Of a DNA stretch of 26,347 nt, positions 8,693-16,855 are shown piece by piece; within the stretch, counting starts at the first letter, position 1; the number at the start of each line of letters is the position of its first letter. The notes below the pieces were generated by a model that had not been told where the DNA came from, made no database searches, and saw only the letters and a list, made by a program, of their open reading frames with translations. Origin of the DNA: an uncultured Bacteroidales bacterium. GTDB lineage: Bacteria; Bacteroidota; Bacteroidia; Bacteroidales; Porphyromonadaceae. The translations under genes and the position numbers were made by a program. The stretch covers positions 1-26,347 of the forward strand of contig CABTZX010000024.1 of assembly GCA_902489445.1 (NCBI GenBank), in the 5' to 3' direction.

Positions 8693-10072
8693 TTAAAGGG
8701 CTTTCAGGAAAGCGATCACCTTGTCGCGTTCGGCTTTGGGTAACGCTTTGTACTTTTCCTTTACGGTTTCCGCTTCACCTCCGTGCCAGAGGATAGCTTC
8801 CTCATAGCTCTTGGCGCGGCCATCGTGCAGGAAGTTGAAGTATCCGTTCACCGTTTCCGTAAGTCCGATTCCCCACAAGGGACGAGTTTTCCATTCGTTG
8901 CCGTTGGCGAGGAAGTCGGGGCGGTCATCGGCGAGCCCTTCGCCCATATCGTGGATTAGCATATCGGTATATGCGTAGATGGTCTGGTTTGAAAGTGCTT
9001 TGCAATACTTGTTTTCTCCGGTTTTCATTGAAGGAACGTGGCATTTGGAGCAGCCCAAATCAATAAAGTGCCGAGCGCCCTCCTTTACCTCCTTGCGATC
9101 GAGACCGCGCGGAGCAGGAACGGCGAGTGTTCGTGCATAGAAGACCACAGCATCAAGGTCGTAATCGCTCAGTTCTACCGGCTTTTTGTTATCCTTTTCA
9201 CCGTTAGGCTGTCCGTAGGATAGGTCTACCGGGTGCAGATAGTGAGTGATACCCATATCATTGGTAAAGGCATCAGCGCACTGGTCAAGCAGCGTAGCGG
9301 TATTTGCTTTCCAGCCAAAGCGACCAAGAAGCGTCTTACCGGTTTTCTGTTCGATTGCATAGTTCGGCCGTCCGGATATTTTATCGCCGTCACGGTCATA
9401 GGGGTCTGCATAAGCGAGTATTTGTTCATCGGGGATACATTCCAGGAGCCCTAACCCATACACAGGCATCCCCAATCGAGGAGATGTCATTGCGTTGGAG
9501 GGGAAAGGAAGATACGTATCGTAAACGGAATAGATCGGTTTACGCAGAATAACGACCGTTCCATCGGGGAACACTTCCTTTTGTTCCTCGTAACGAACGG
9601 CAAACTGCACTTCCTTAGCGTGACCACGCACTGCCATTTGCTGCAGCTGTCCGCTAAATTGGGGCGTTGCAATAGGACCGGTAATAGGATCATTGCCGAT
9701 ACTGGTACGAAGGAAGAATCCGCTGATATCGTTCAGGTTAGCGGGGAACTTAGCACGCCCTTCACGAGGGTGGCAAGCAGAGCAACTTGTGTTGTTGTAA
9801 AGCGGCCCTAAGCCATAGAAGACGGGGCCTTCAGGAACGAACGTTTGTTCGAATATCTTATCCCCATGGTCAAAAAGGCGTGCTTCCTCGTCGGTCAATC
9901 CGCCAATAGCTTGTCCATACGCTTGGCTACCAACGTAACGCGTGGTACCGTTCTTCCCTCCGGGATAACTATGCAGGCCAATGTCATAAGGATCTTCCTC
10001 ACGAGGCTTATCGGGTGCACAGGCGGTTATCGCGCCTGCCACTGCCAAAAGCAATAGTAACTTGTGTTTCAT
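8693..10072 (-). CDS. Di-heme oxidoreductase (DUF1111/DHOR) c-type cytochrome lipoprotein
   Basis: 459 aa. A lipoprotein signal peptide (MKHKLLLLLAVAGAITAC, lipobox Cys 18) places it in the periplasm anchored to a membrane. Two heme c motifs are visible: CSACH at 97-101 and CSKCH at 341-345, with conserved stretches between (GYGLGLLECIPDEQI-like region; GRFGWKA) that mark the di-heme oxidoreductase family related to MauG and bacterial cytochrome c peroxidases. The actual substrate is unknown; 'peroxidase' is only a family label. It sits between an imelysin lipoprotein and CcsBA, a neighbourhood seen for this family in other Gram-negatives. A repeat array separates it from the imelysin gene, so it may or may not share that transcript. 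Confidence 0.85.
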   Translation of the reverse strand: MKHKLLLLLAVAGAITACAPDKPREEDPYDIGLHSYPGGKNGTTRYVGSQAYGQAIGGLTDEEARLFDHGDKIFEQTFVPEGPVFYGLGPLYNNTSCSACHPREGRAKFPANLNDISGFFLRTSIGNDPITGPIATPQFSGQLQQMAVRGHAKEVQFAVRYEEQKEVFPDGTVVILRKPIYSVYDTYLPFPSNAMTSPRLGMPVYGLGLLECIPDEQILAYADPYDRDGDKISGRPNYAIEQKTGKTLLGRFGWKANTATLLDQCADAFTNDMGITHYLHPVDLSYGQPNGEKDNKKPVELSDYDLDAVVFYARTLAVPAPRGLDRKEVKEGARHFIDLGCSKCHVPSMKTGENKYCKALSNQTIYAYTDMLIHDMGEGLADDRPDFLANGNEWKTRPLWGIGLTETVNGYFNFLHDGRAKSYEEAILWHGGEAETVKEKYKALPKAERDKVIAFLKAL

Positions 10073-10168
10073 TTCCTTTTCTGTGTTTCATTTATTATTC
10101 TGTTTCAAAAAAAGCACTCCTTCCCACTCCAACGAGCTTTAGATGCGGACGAATCAAACCTTTCTTCT

Positions 10169-10354
10169 GAGCTATCGGATTTTTTGTCCCTTTCAAACGA
10201 AAAATACTCTATAGACTTTCTGAGAAAACTCTATAGACTTTTTCAGAAAACTCTATAGACTTTTTTCGGAAACCCTATAGACTTTTCCCCGTTAGGTCCG
10301 AAGAAGAATTCTGTTTAGTGCGAAGCAACGATCCGTTTCCTCGGGAGCTATCGG
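10169..10354. repeat. 22-bp CTATAGAC array within the imelysin-cytochrome gap
   Basis: ACTCTATAGACTTT-type units start at 10206, 10228, 10250 and 10272, exactly 22 bp apart. They are the opposite orientation of the 17.2-kb array but share its dyad core. The decamer GAGCTATCGG occurs as a direct repeat on both sides (10169-10178 and 10345-10354). This fills most of the 391-bp gap 10073-10463; I see no gene there and no clear TAnnTTTG promoter for the cytochrome gene. Confidence 0.8.
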
Positions 10355-10463
10355 CTGAATAGTGGGGAAAGAACGCAGGTAGGCACGAGTGCCGTATATG
10401 CACGTCTACCCCGAAGCGACCTACGCGCTCCGGGATAGTAATCGTGTGGTCTATGCGAACGCC

Positions 10464-11573
10464 TTAAATCTTGTCGGCGGGCGCATTAACGATAGCAGGG
10501 AGCACTTCTGTTTCAAGGATTGTGCTCAATTCAGCGGCAGCATCACGCGCAGCGGCAACAGCTTTACGCCCTTCGGGATTATCGATCTTGATGGCATCTG
10601 TAAAGGTTCCCGGAATTGCGTTGATGGCAGCTTGTGAGGCTTTGATTGCCTTGATGGTTTTTTCGTTCAGCCCCTTTTGACCGAGCGAAATGAGGATATC
10701 CGCAACACCCTTCCCGGAGTGGTTCTTGTAACTACCGGTATAGATGTTATAGATACTTTCAATGTTGTTGATATAGTCCGTCTTTGAGTTATGGCTGAAA
10801 CGTGATTCTTCCAAATCGGGGTGTGGCTTACCATCTTTCCCATCGCCCTTACCATTCAGCGGTTCGTCAATCTTGTCGTTAGCAACTTCATTGGAGATGG
10901 ACGACATTCCTTCAACCAATTCCTGGATACCGCTACGTGTGGACGGATACTTACCATTGCCTTCTATACCGGCATTGATGAGCCCAAATACGAATGTGCT
11001 CCACTCCTTCTTCAGCGTGGCAGTATTGTTGTAGAGGTCTTCACCGGCAGCTTCCATCATTTCCAATTCGCGAGAGGTAAAATCGGCTATAGCTTTGTTG
11101 CCGCTTTCGCCCCAAATGATGTACTCAAGAAGGTGGAAGCCACGCGTATCGTTGTTGGCGGCAATTGATTCAGCGGTAATAGGATCGTTACCCTTGAGCA
11201 TAGCGTCCATTTCAACCTGATCAACAGGCCACGAGTCCATAGCGGGGTCCAAACCTTGCTGGTCTGTAGGTCCGAAGAGGAAAGCTTCGCTCTGTTCCCA
11301 TGCCACACGTGCAGCACGCCACGTGTCCTTAACGACCTTAAGATTAGCGTCGTTAGGTGTGGCGCGAAAAGCCTTAATCGCCTTCAGATGCTGGTCGGCG
11401 AGCTTTTCAAGATCGGTATATGTTGCCATAATCACGTTATTGGAAACGTTCTTCAGCACTTCAACCGTGAGCGCGTTGCGTGTGTCGTCGCTCTTCTTCG
11501 GTTCCTTCTGACAGGAAACTGCCAGGGCGCATACCGCTGCAGCGGCTGCTAATGAGATAAGTTTCAGTTTCAT
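10464..11573 (-). CDS. Imelysin-family (peptidase M75/IrpA-like) lipoprotein
   Basis: 369 aa. The signal peptide ends in a lipobox with Cys 21 (LAVSC). The hallmark GxHxxE motif is present as GFHLLE at 145-150, preceded by a DxxWxxAxxAWExSEAFLFG segment (about 83-101) typical of imelysins. The family is linked to iron handling: it is related to EfeO and IrpA, and the motif is thought to bind metal, while protease activity is doubtful. Encoded 49 bp downstream of a porin-like gene and likely co-transcribed with it. Periplasmic side of the outer or inner membrane. Ligand unproven. Confidence 0.88.
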   Translation of the reverse strand: MKLKLISLAAAAAVCALAVSCQKEPKKSDDTRNALTVEVLKNVSNNVIMATYTDLEKLADQHLKAIKAFRATPNDANLKVVKDTWRAARVAWEQSEAFLFGPTDQQGLDPAMDSWPVDQVEMDAMLKGNDPITAESIAANNDTRGFHLLEYIIWGESGNKAIADFTSRELEMMEAAGEDLYNNTATLKKEWSTFVFGLINAGIEGNGKYPSTRSGIQELVEGMSSISNEVANDKIDEPLNGKGDGKDGKPHPDLEESRFSHNSKTDYINNIESIYNIYTGSYKNHSGKGVADILISLGQKGLNEKTIKAIKASQAAINAIPGTFTDAIKIDNPEGRKAVAAARDAAAELSTILETEVLPAIVNAPADKI

Positions 11574-11622
11574 ACTATTTTTATTTGATTCCTTTGTTCA
11601 TTTAGTTAGTGATACCCTTTGA

Positions 11623-12999
11623 TTAGTAGACAAAGCCCATACTTATAGAGAAAGTTCTTTCTCTTTGCTTGCGTCCCTGTGGTTTGCTGGTGACGCGGTC
11701 AACGTGTTCGGAGCCTAAGATGCGATCCTGATACTCTGCCTTCACTATGAGATAATCGGCGATCTGCCAATTGAGCCCGGTGGTTATCGTGTTTCGCTGT
11801 TGACGTGGTTGCTTAACGATCACCCCTTCCGTGCGCCACATAGTATCGTAGAAGTCGTACCGCAGGAAAGGATAGAGCTTGTGTTTCTGAACACGTGGCG
11901 CAAAGGAAAGCACGTTATACCCTATTTCCGCGGAAACTCCTAAAGCCTGGTGACCTACCGGAGTTCGCTTTACGCCGAGTGCATTCGATAGATTGCGATT
12001 GCGCTGGCTAATGAGATCGGAATTCTGAAGGATACCCCATACGGAGGAAGCATTGAATCGTAACGGTCCGCGATTATAGGAAAAATGCCCCTCCATAAGA
12101 AATAGATTACCCTTAACATCGTCCATATCCCGTTTCGGACGGTTGGGCGTTGTGTTGTTCCAATAGGCACTCATGCCGAAAAAGTTATCCCGTTCGGGAG
12201 CGAAGTGCCAGTCAACGCGTCCGCTCAGTGCAAGAGCTTCTGCAACTGATTGCTCAAAGCGTGTTTGATGTCCGCGCTTAATCCAATTGCGGCTACTAAA
12301 GCCGGATGCATCCAGACCGCCCGAAATCGTAAGCTCGTACTGGAGGCGATTATTGAAGAATCCACCGAATAATTGTATACCGGGCTCGTACCAACCCATC
12401 GGTAGCATTGTGTTTTCCATTTCAGGGCGGAGAACCGTAAAGTATTGTGTGGGGTGATCCAGCGTTTGTCCCAGCCCGATATGAAGTTTGAGCTGCCCCA
12501 CACGCACGTTGATCCGTGGGTCCAAAGCCATTTCAAGGTAACATTTCTCCATTTTGGCCTCACCGCCCTGCTCTACTTCAATCTCGTATTCGCCCGCTTC
12601 CTCTTGAGAATCGAATTCCATCGTAGCTCCGGCTCCACCGTATTCGTATTCGAATTCAGTCTTCAGCGTCATCCAATTCGTTAGACGCAGATTAAGGTAC
12701 ATGACGAATCGCTCAAAGGAGAGCTTGTCCTTCATGTAAAGATCCGTATCGTACTGGAGGTAGTTGTGGTAATTAACCGTTCCGTAGCCGCTTAGGCTAA
12801 TGCGATCTAAAAGCGAACGCGTAAAGTTCATTTGCGGCGTAGCACCGCTTACGGCATCCGTAGCCTGCATTTGTGTGCAACGACTCGTATCTGTGCAACG
12901 CGGTGGCACGGCCTGTTCCTCGATAGCACTACGCTGCGCCCTTGCAGAAAAAGCAAAAGGTAGCACCAGCAACAGTGCAATTAGCTTCTTTGAGTACAT
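11623..12999 (-). CDS. Outer-membrane porin-like beta-barrel protein
   Basis: 458 aa with a Sec signal peptide (MYSKKLIALLLVLPFAFSARA, probable cut before Gln). The body alternates polar and aromatic residues in strand-like segments (for example ISLSGYGTVNYHNYL, and YLIVKAEYQDRIL) and ends in FSISMGFVY, an aromatic C-terminus expected of a barrel inserted by BAM. Conserved-looking blocks such as VGQLKLHIGLGQTLDHPTQY and MENTMLPMGWYEPGIQLFG resemble OprO/OprP-type porins. First gene of the minus-strand module with imelysin and di-heme oxidoreductase, which suggests it passes the module's substrate, perhaps a metal chelate; this is inference. Confidence 0.75.
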   Translation of the reverse strand: MYSKKLIALLLVLPFAFSARAQRSAIEEQAVPPRCTDTSRCTQMQATDAVSGATPQMNFTRSLLDRISLSGYGTVNYHNYLQYDTDLYMKDKLSFERFVMYLNLRLTNWMTLKTEFEYEYGGAGATMEFDSQEEAGEYEIEVEQGGEAKMEKCYLEMALDPRINVRVGQLKLHIGLGQTLDHPTQYFTVLRPEMENTMLPMGWYEPGIQLFGGFFNNRLQYELTISGGLDASGFSSRNWIKRGHQTRFEQSVAEALALSGRVDWHFAPERDNFFGMSAYWNNTTPNRPKRDMDDVKGNLFLMEGHFSYNRGPLRFNASSVWGILQNSDLISQRNRNLSNALGVKRTPVGHQALGVSAEIGYNVLSFAPRVQKHKLYPFLRYDFYDTMWRTEGVIVKQPRQQRNTITTGLNWQIADYLIVKAEYQDRILGSEHVDRVTSKPQGRKQRERTFSISMGFVY

Positions 13000-13053
13000 A
13001 TTCTTTTTCTCTTATACTGGGATGCCTTTCGGCTACTATCCCTTTTCTGACTG

Positions 13054-13061
13054 CAAAATTA
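13054..13061 (-). promoter_or_regulatory. -7 promoter box of the porin-imelysin transcript
   Basis: Minus-strand TAATTTTG fits TAnnTTTG and lies 55 bp before the porin ATG (12999). The -33 position would fall around 13080-13085, at the edge of the TAGGTAT half-site cluster, so a bound regulator could cover it. Confidence 0.5.
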
Positions 13062-13082
13062 GTGCCCACTATCAAGCTCTCT

Positions 13083-13134
13083 GATACCTAAATGTAATGC
13101 ATCACACGCCTTAGGTATACCTAAATATAGGTAT
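13083..13134. promoter_or_regulatory. Cluster of TAGGTAT/ATACCTA half-sites, candidate operator
   Basis: The perfect 14-bp palindrome TTAGGTATACCTAA spans 13111-13124. It shares its right half with a second inverted pair, ATACCTA (13117-13123) and TAGGTAT (13128-13134), and GATACCTA also occurs at 13083-13090. Four half-sites in 52 bp lie in the divergent region between the porin module and punA, just upstream of the porin -7 box. A dimeric repressor or activator, possibly responding to iron or heme, is a reasonable guess; the regulator is unknown. Confidence 0.5.
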
Positions 13135-13174
13135 TTTCATTTCGTAGGAATACCCGCTCCTATGTAGAATGTAG

Positions 13175-13182
13175 TATATTTG
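13175..13182 (+). promoter_or_regulatory. -7 promoter box for the punA operon
   Basis: TATATTTG matches TAnnTTTG. It is about 60 bp before ATG 13243. It overlaps the in-frame TTG at 13180, which argues that the upstream extension of the frame is untranslated leader. No clear -33 element. Confidence 0.5.
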
Positions 13183-13242
13183 TGCCAAGAAGAGCAGAAA
13201 AGAAACACAAAAAGAATAGAACAAAATCAATCGAAAGCCAAT

Positions 13243-14064
13243 ATGATACCGCAAAATCATTACACGGAAGCCGCTGCATTCATCAACGCTAAGATGCCTT
13301 ACAAGGCGAAAATAGCCATCATTCTGGGCAGTGGATTAGGCGAATTAGCCTCCAAAATCGAAGAACCAACCGTTATTCCTTACACGCAAATCCCTCATTT
13401 TGCCGCGTCCACAGCTATCGGACACAAGGGGAACCTCATTGTGGGCAAGCTTGGAGGTAAAGCCGTAATTGCTCTACAGGGACGCTTTCACTACTACGAA
13501 GGCTATACTCCGGAGATTGTCACCTTCCCGGTGCGCGTACTCAAGCTACTGGGCGTTGAAGTCCTCTTTGTCTCTAACGCTGCCGGAGGGATTAATCCCG
13601 ACTTCAGAGTGGGCGATCTGATGATGATCAGAGACCACATCAACCAGATTCCTAACCCATTGATCGGTCCTAACAACGAACAATTCGGCGTACGCTTCCC
13701 CGATATGAGCAAGGCATACGACCGCGAACTGCGCGCCACAGCTAAGGAAATTGCCGCAAAAGAGGGCATTGAGCTGAAGGAAGGCGTATATGTAGCTCTA
13801 ACAGGTCCCAGCTACGAAACGCCCGCTGAATACCGTTTCTACCAAATCGGGGGCGGAGATGCCATTGGAATGAGTACGGTACCCGAAGTAATTGTAGCGC
13901 GCCATGCCGGTATACGCGTCTTCGGTATCTCAGTCATCACCAACGAAGGATGGCACTTTGACGGCAATTACACTAATGATGCGCAGGAAGTGATTGAAGC
14001 CGCTAATGCTGCAGGTGAACGGATGGCACGGCTTTTCCTCGGGTTAATAGCCTCTATCAACTAA
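13243..14064 (+). CDS. punA: Purine nucleoside phosphorylase, trimeric PNP-I type
   Basis: Cleaves purine (deoxy)nucleosides with phosphate to base and (deoxy)ribose-1-phosphate, for purine salvage in the cytoplasm. 273 aa from ATG 13243, the usual family length. Active-site landmarks align with mammalian PNP: GSGLG at 29-33 with phosphate-binding Ser, H61 (HKGN), RFHYYEGY at 81-88, SNAAGGIN at 111-118, E192 in GPSYETPAE, M210-S211 in GMSTVPEV, and N234 in ITNEG. Asn at 234 agrees with 6-oxopurine preference. The frame extends to a TTG at 13180 but the extra residues are low-complexity and overlap the promoter box. First gene of a compact three-gene plus-strand operon. Confidence 0.93.
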   Translation: MIPQNHYTEAAAFINAKMPYKAKIAIILGSGLGELASKIEEPTVIPYTQIPHFAASTAIGHKGNLIVGKLGGKAVIALQGRFHYYEGYTPEIVTFPVRVLKLLGVEVLFVSNAAGGINPDFRVGDLMMIRDHINQIPNPLIGPNNEQFGVRFPDMSKAYDRELRATAKEIAAKEGIELKEGVYVALTGPSYETPAEYRFYQIGGGDAIGMSTVPEVIVARHAGIRVFGISVITNEGWHFDGNYTNDAQEVIEAANAAGERMARLFLGLIASIN

Positions 14065-14067
14065 CCG

Positions 14068-14721
14068 ATGTCCGCCGTCGAGCAGACACTCAAGGAGATA
14101 AAAGCTACCGTCTTTAGCCTAAGGGACGGAGCTACGGCGGCTTCAATGCGTCAAAAAGGAGCCGGAGGTGCCCTTAATATGGGTCTTTCCATTCCACAAA
14201 TTAGGGAAGTTGCTACCGGATATACCCCTTCTCGCGAGTTGTCCGATGCCTTGCTTCACCATCAAATGCGTGAACTAAAGCTCCTTGGTATCCTTCTTTT
14301 CCCCAAAGATGATGCCGATGCAGTGCAGATTGTTCGCCTTTTGCGAGAAGTTTCGTCGCGCGAAGCTGCCGAGCTTCTCGCCTATCACCTCGTGGCTCCA
14401 GCGCACAATTTCGATTCAATCCTACAAAGTCTGCTCGCTACGTCTACTACGCCTTATGCTTCGGAAACGGCGTACAATGCGCTCGCCCGACGACTTTTGA
14501 CGGAATTGCCACTATCGCGGGAATCTATCGAAAGGGCTTTGGATGCTATCGAAACCGCTCCTGAGCTTCCCCCTTCTGCATTACATCTGGCGATTCGGCT
14601 TGCCGAAACACCCCAAACAAGGGAACTAATTAAGGAAAGGCTTCTCCAATGGAACAAGGGAAACAGGGATATACTCAAACGCTTGAGCGCAGTGCTCTCC
14701 GAAACAGCCGATTTGCACTGA
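14068..14721 (+). CDS. AlkD-like HEAT-repeat protein (DNA alkylation repair family)
   Basis: 217 aa, almost entirely helical, with the sequence order of the AlkD family: an N-terminal helix, GLSIPQIREVA, then LHHQMRELKLLGILLFP and repeated HEAT-like helix pairs. AlkD proteins remove bulky or cationic N-alkylpurines without base flipping. Here only one tryptophan is present (LLQWNKGN near the C-terminus), whereas Bacillus AlkD uses two tryptophans and an Asp to hold the lesion, so glycosylase activity is doubtful. It starts 3 bp after punA and its last 73 bp overlap the glycogen synthase frame, so translational coupling is likely. Identity as an AlkD relative is moderate; catalytic function is not supported. 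Confidence 0.6.
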   Translation: MSAVEQTLKEIKATVFSLRDGATAASMRQKGAGGALNMGLSIPQIREVATGYTPSRELSDALLHHQMRELKLLGILLFPKDDADAVQIVRLLREVSSREAAELLAYHLVAPAHNFDSILQSLLATSTTPYASETAYNALARRLLTELPLSRESIERALDAIETAPELPPSALHLAIRLAETPQTRELIKERLLQWNKGNRDILKRLSAVLSETADLH

Positions 14722-16349
14722 CCCACAAGCCCACCCTTATCATGGAAACTTCCTGGGAGGTTTGCCATAAAGTAGGGGGCATTCACACCGTTCTAACCGG
14801 TCGCGCCGAGGAAATGATGCTTCGGCACGATGGGCAAATCCTCTTTATCGGTCCATTGCCCACCGATGGCTCCCTGCCCGAAGAGTTCGAGCCCGCTGAA
14901 GTGCCCTTTCTTTCCGAATGGAGCGCCCACGCCGCACTACCCTTTCGCTATCAAATAGGCACGTGGCGACTTCCCTCGCGCCCACCCGTACTATTGGTTT
15001 CCTACGAAGTGACCGAGGAAGCGCGCAATGCATTCTATTATACCCTTTGGGAACGGTATGGTATTTGCTCGGATAAAGGCTTTGACGATTACCCACAAGC
15101 CATCTCTTTCTCAATGAACGTTGCCGATGTTATAGCTTCGCTGTATGATTTTTTCCGCTCGGAGCGCGCCCTTGTGGCTATCTTTAACGAGTGGACCGTC
15201 GGCGCTGCGCTACTTCGCCTTAAAGAATGCTGTCCCAAACTGCCCACTATCTTCATCACCCACGCCACAACACTGGGGCGATCTTTGGCAAGCAACGGCA
15301 AGGAACTCTACCATTACTTCGATCAATACGACGAAAAGATTATGGCAGCCGAGCTGAATGTAGAAGCGAAACACGGCGTTGAACGAGCCGCTGCCCGGAG
15401 CGCATCCCTCTTTGCTACCGTGAGCAATGTAACGGCTCGCGAGTGCCAACGATTCTTTGGGGTTGATCCAGTTGTTCTCCCCAACGGATTTCCTCTATTC
15501 GGCGAGGCGGAACGGGCACGCTTCGCACAGCAGCGCAACGGAGTTCGCGAACTAATACTGCGTACCGTATCCGCCCTTTACGGCGTGGAGCTTTCCCCTG
15601 AGACGCTCATTTCGCTCACATCCGGACGATACGAATACCATAACAAAGGGTACGATTTGGTTATCGATACCCTATACAATCTGCAAGAGAAAGCCCTTCC
15701 GCTCCCCTGGGTACCCATCTTTGCCGTGCCGGCTTGGGTAGCTAAGCCACGCGCAGACCTACAAAAGATGCTCCAAACAAGCTTTTCCGTACCCGGAACG
15801 GCAATGCAGGTACCTTGCTTGACCCACTGGCTGCACAACTTTGATACCGATACGTTGACGCAGGCGTTGATACGCTTCATCGATTCCGACGCTACCCAAA
15901 AGAGCATCTATCCGCTCTTCATTCCCTGCTATCTGGATGGGAAAGATGGGATCTTTGATACGTCCTACTACGATTTTGCCGCTGCATGCGACCTAACCCT
16001 CTTTCCCTCCTACTACGAGCCTTGGGGATATACGCCGCACGAGAGCCTTGCTCTGGGTATTCCTACGGTGAGTAGCTCACTTGCCGGCTTTGGCGTAGCA
16101 ATGGAAGCGCTACTGGGCAGAACAAACGGAAGCATAGAAAACGGCGTTGCAGTGATAACTCGGAGCGATGGCAACCGCACGGAAGCGGTGGAAGCGATAG
16201 CCGATAACGTGCAATACATTGCCTCGCTTTCGCTAGGGCAACGCAACGAAATAGCGCAACGTGCAACCGAACTCGCTTCCTATACCGACTGGGCGCACTT
16301 CTACGACCGATACCAAGAGCAAATCGACCGCCTTCTCTCCGCTCAATAG
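14649..16349 (+). CDS. Glycogen synthase, GT3-like Bacteroidota type
   Basis: Extends alpha-1,4-glucan from a nucleotide-glucose donor. 566 aa. GT-B fold enzyme of the GYS-like group found in Bacteroidota: ETSWEVCHKVGGIHTVLTGR near residues 33-52 carries the donor/phosphate-binding KVGG loop. Further blocks are FITHATTLGRSLAS, LTSGRYEYHNKGYDLVID and the C-terminal YEPWGYTPHES (456-466) with the paired glutamates of the E-x7-E motif. The start is set by need: ATG 14742 would remove the first beta strand (PTLIMETSWEV), while ATG 14649 has AAGGAAAGG upstream at good spacing, even though it overlaps the preceding gene by 73 bp. Donor (UDP- or ADP-glucose) cannot be decided. No branching enzyme or phosphorylase in the window. 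Confidence 0.88.
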   Translation: MEQGKQGYTQTLERSALRNSRFALTHKPTLIMETSWEVCHKVGGIHTVLTGRAEEMMLRHDGQILFIGPLPTDGSLPEEFEPAEVPFLSEWSAHAALPFRYQIGTWRLPSRPPVLLVSYEVTEEARNAFYYTLWERYGICSDKGFDDYPQAISFSMNVADVIASLYDFFRSERALVAIFNEWTVGAALLRLKECCPKLPTIFITHATTLGRSLASNGKELYHYFDQYDEKIMAAELNVEAKHGVERAAARSASLFATVSNVTARECQRFFGVDPVVLPNGFPLFGEAERARFAQQRNGVRELILRTVSALYGVELSPETLISLTSGRYEYHNKGYDLVIDTLYNLQEKALPLPWVPIFAVPAWVAKPRADLQKMLQTSFSVPGTAMQVPCLTHWLHNFDTDTLTQALIRFIDSDATQKSIYPLFIPCYLDGKDGIFDTSYYDFAAACDLTLFPSYYEPWGYTPHESLALGIPTVSSSLAGFGVAMEALLGRTNGSIENGVAVITRSDGNRTEAVEAIADNVQYIASLSLGQRNEIAQRATELASYTDWAHFYDRYQEQIDRLLSAQ

Positions 16350-16855
16350 GCCCATTTCTTGCCGTACATTCAAAGCTGCACCTCCCCGAACTCTCCCGTA
16401 CGAACCAATCTGCTCACAGTACCAAATTAGAAACCTGAAGGGCAAAGCGGGTACTGAAACATGCATCCTCTCCCCCGAAGTAATCTCTATCTCTACCGAT
16501 CTATTCGGGTTTCCTCCCCGAACTCTTCCGTCCAACCAAATCTGTTCCATTATCGAATAGGAAAGCGAAGGTCATTACAATTGACACAACACCACTTCCT
16601 AATCGTGGAGAATCCTCCTACTGACAGACCAAAGACCCTAATTCTCCGAGGAGACAGATCCAAAGGAAAAGCCCCGACCCAAGGGTCGTTGTAGCGCCTT
16701 ACTCCCCTACTCCCCAATCGCTTATACCGAGCAACTGGATTGCTCATCCCTAGTAATCCGAGCGGAAGTTCCAATGAATACAATCAGCTATCCGACAGAA
16801 ACGGAGCGTTGATACGAAAGAAACAAACCAGTCGTGCCGTGCAGTCAGGTTGACT
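16350..16855. repeat. Gene-free spacer with degenerate 22-bp-register repeats
   Basis: CCCCGAACTC with the following ~20 bp recurs with its G at 16388 and 16520, exactly 132 bp (6 x 22) apart; a weaker CCCCCGAAG copy has its G at 16477. A faint copy of the 66-bp unit described next can be seen around 16790-16855. No protein-like frame or RNA gene recognised. No good terminator found after the glycogen synthase stop. Confidence 0.5.

Noticed and set aside
10206..10290. Possible CRISPR array (short palindromic repeats at regular spacing)
   Set aside because: The period is 22 bp with no variable spacers; the sequence between cores is itself repeated. No cas genes in the window.
13180..13242. 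N-terminal extension of purine nucleoside phosphorylase from TTG 13180
   Set aside because: Overlaps the TATATTTG box and encodes a charged low-complexity stretch; ATG 13243 gives the normal length.
14742..16349. Shorter glycogen synthase start at ATG 14742
   Set aside because: Would cut into the first conserved strand before ETSWEV; ATG 14649 has a better ribosome binding site.
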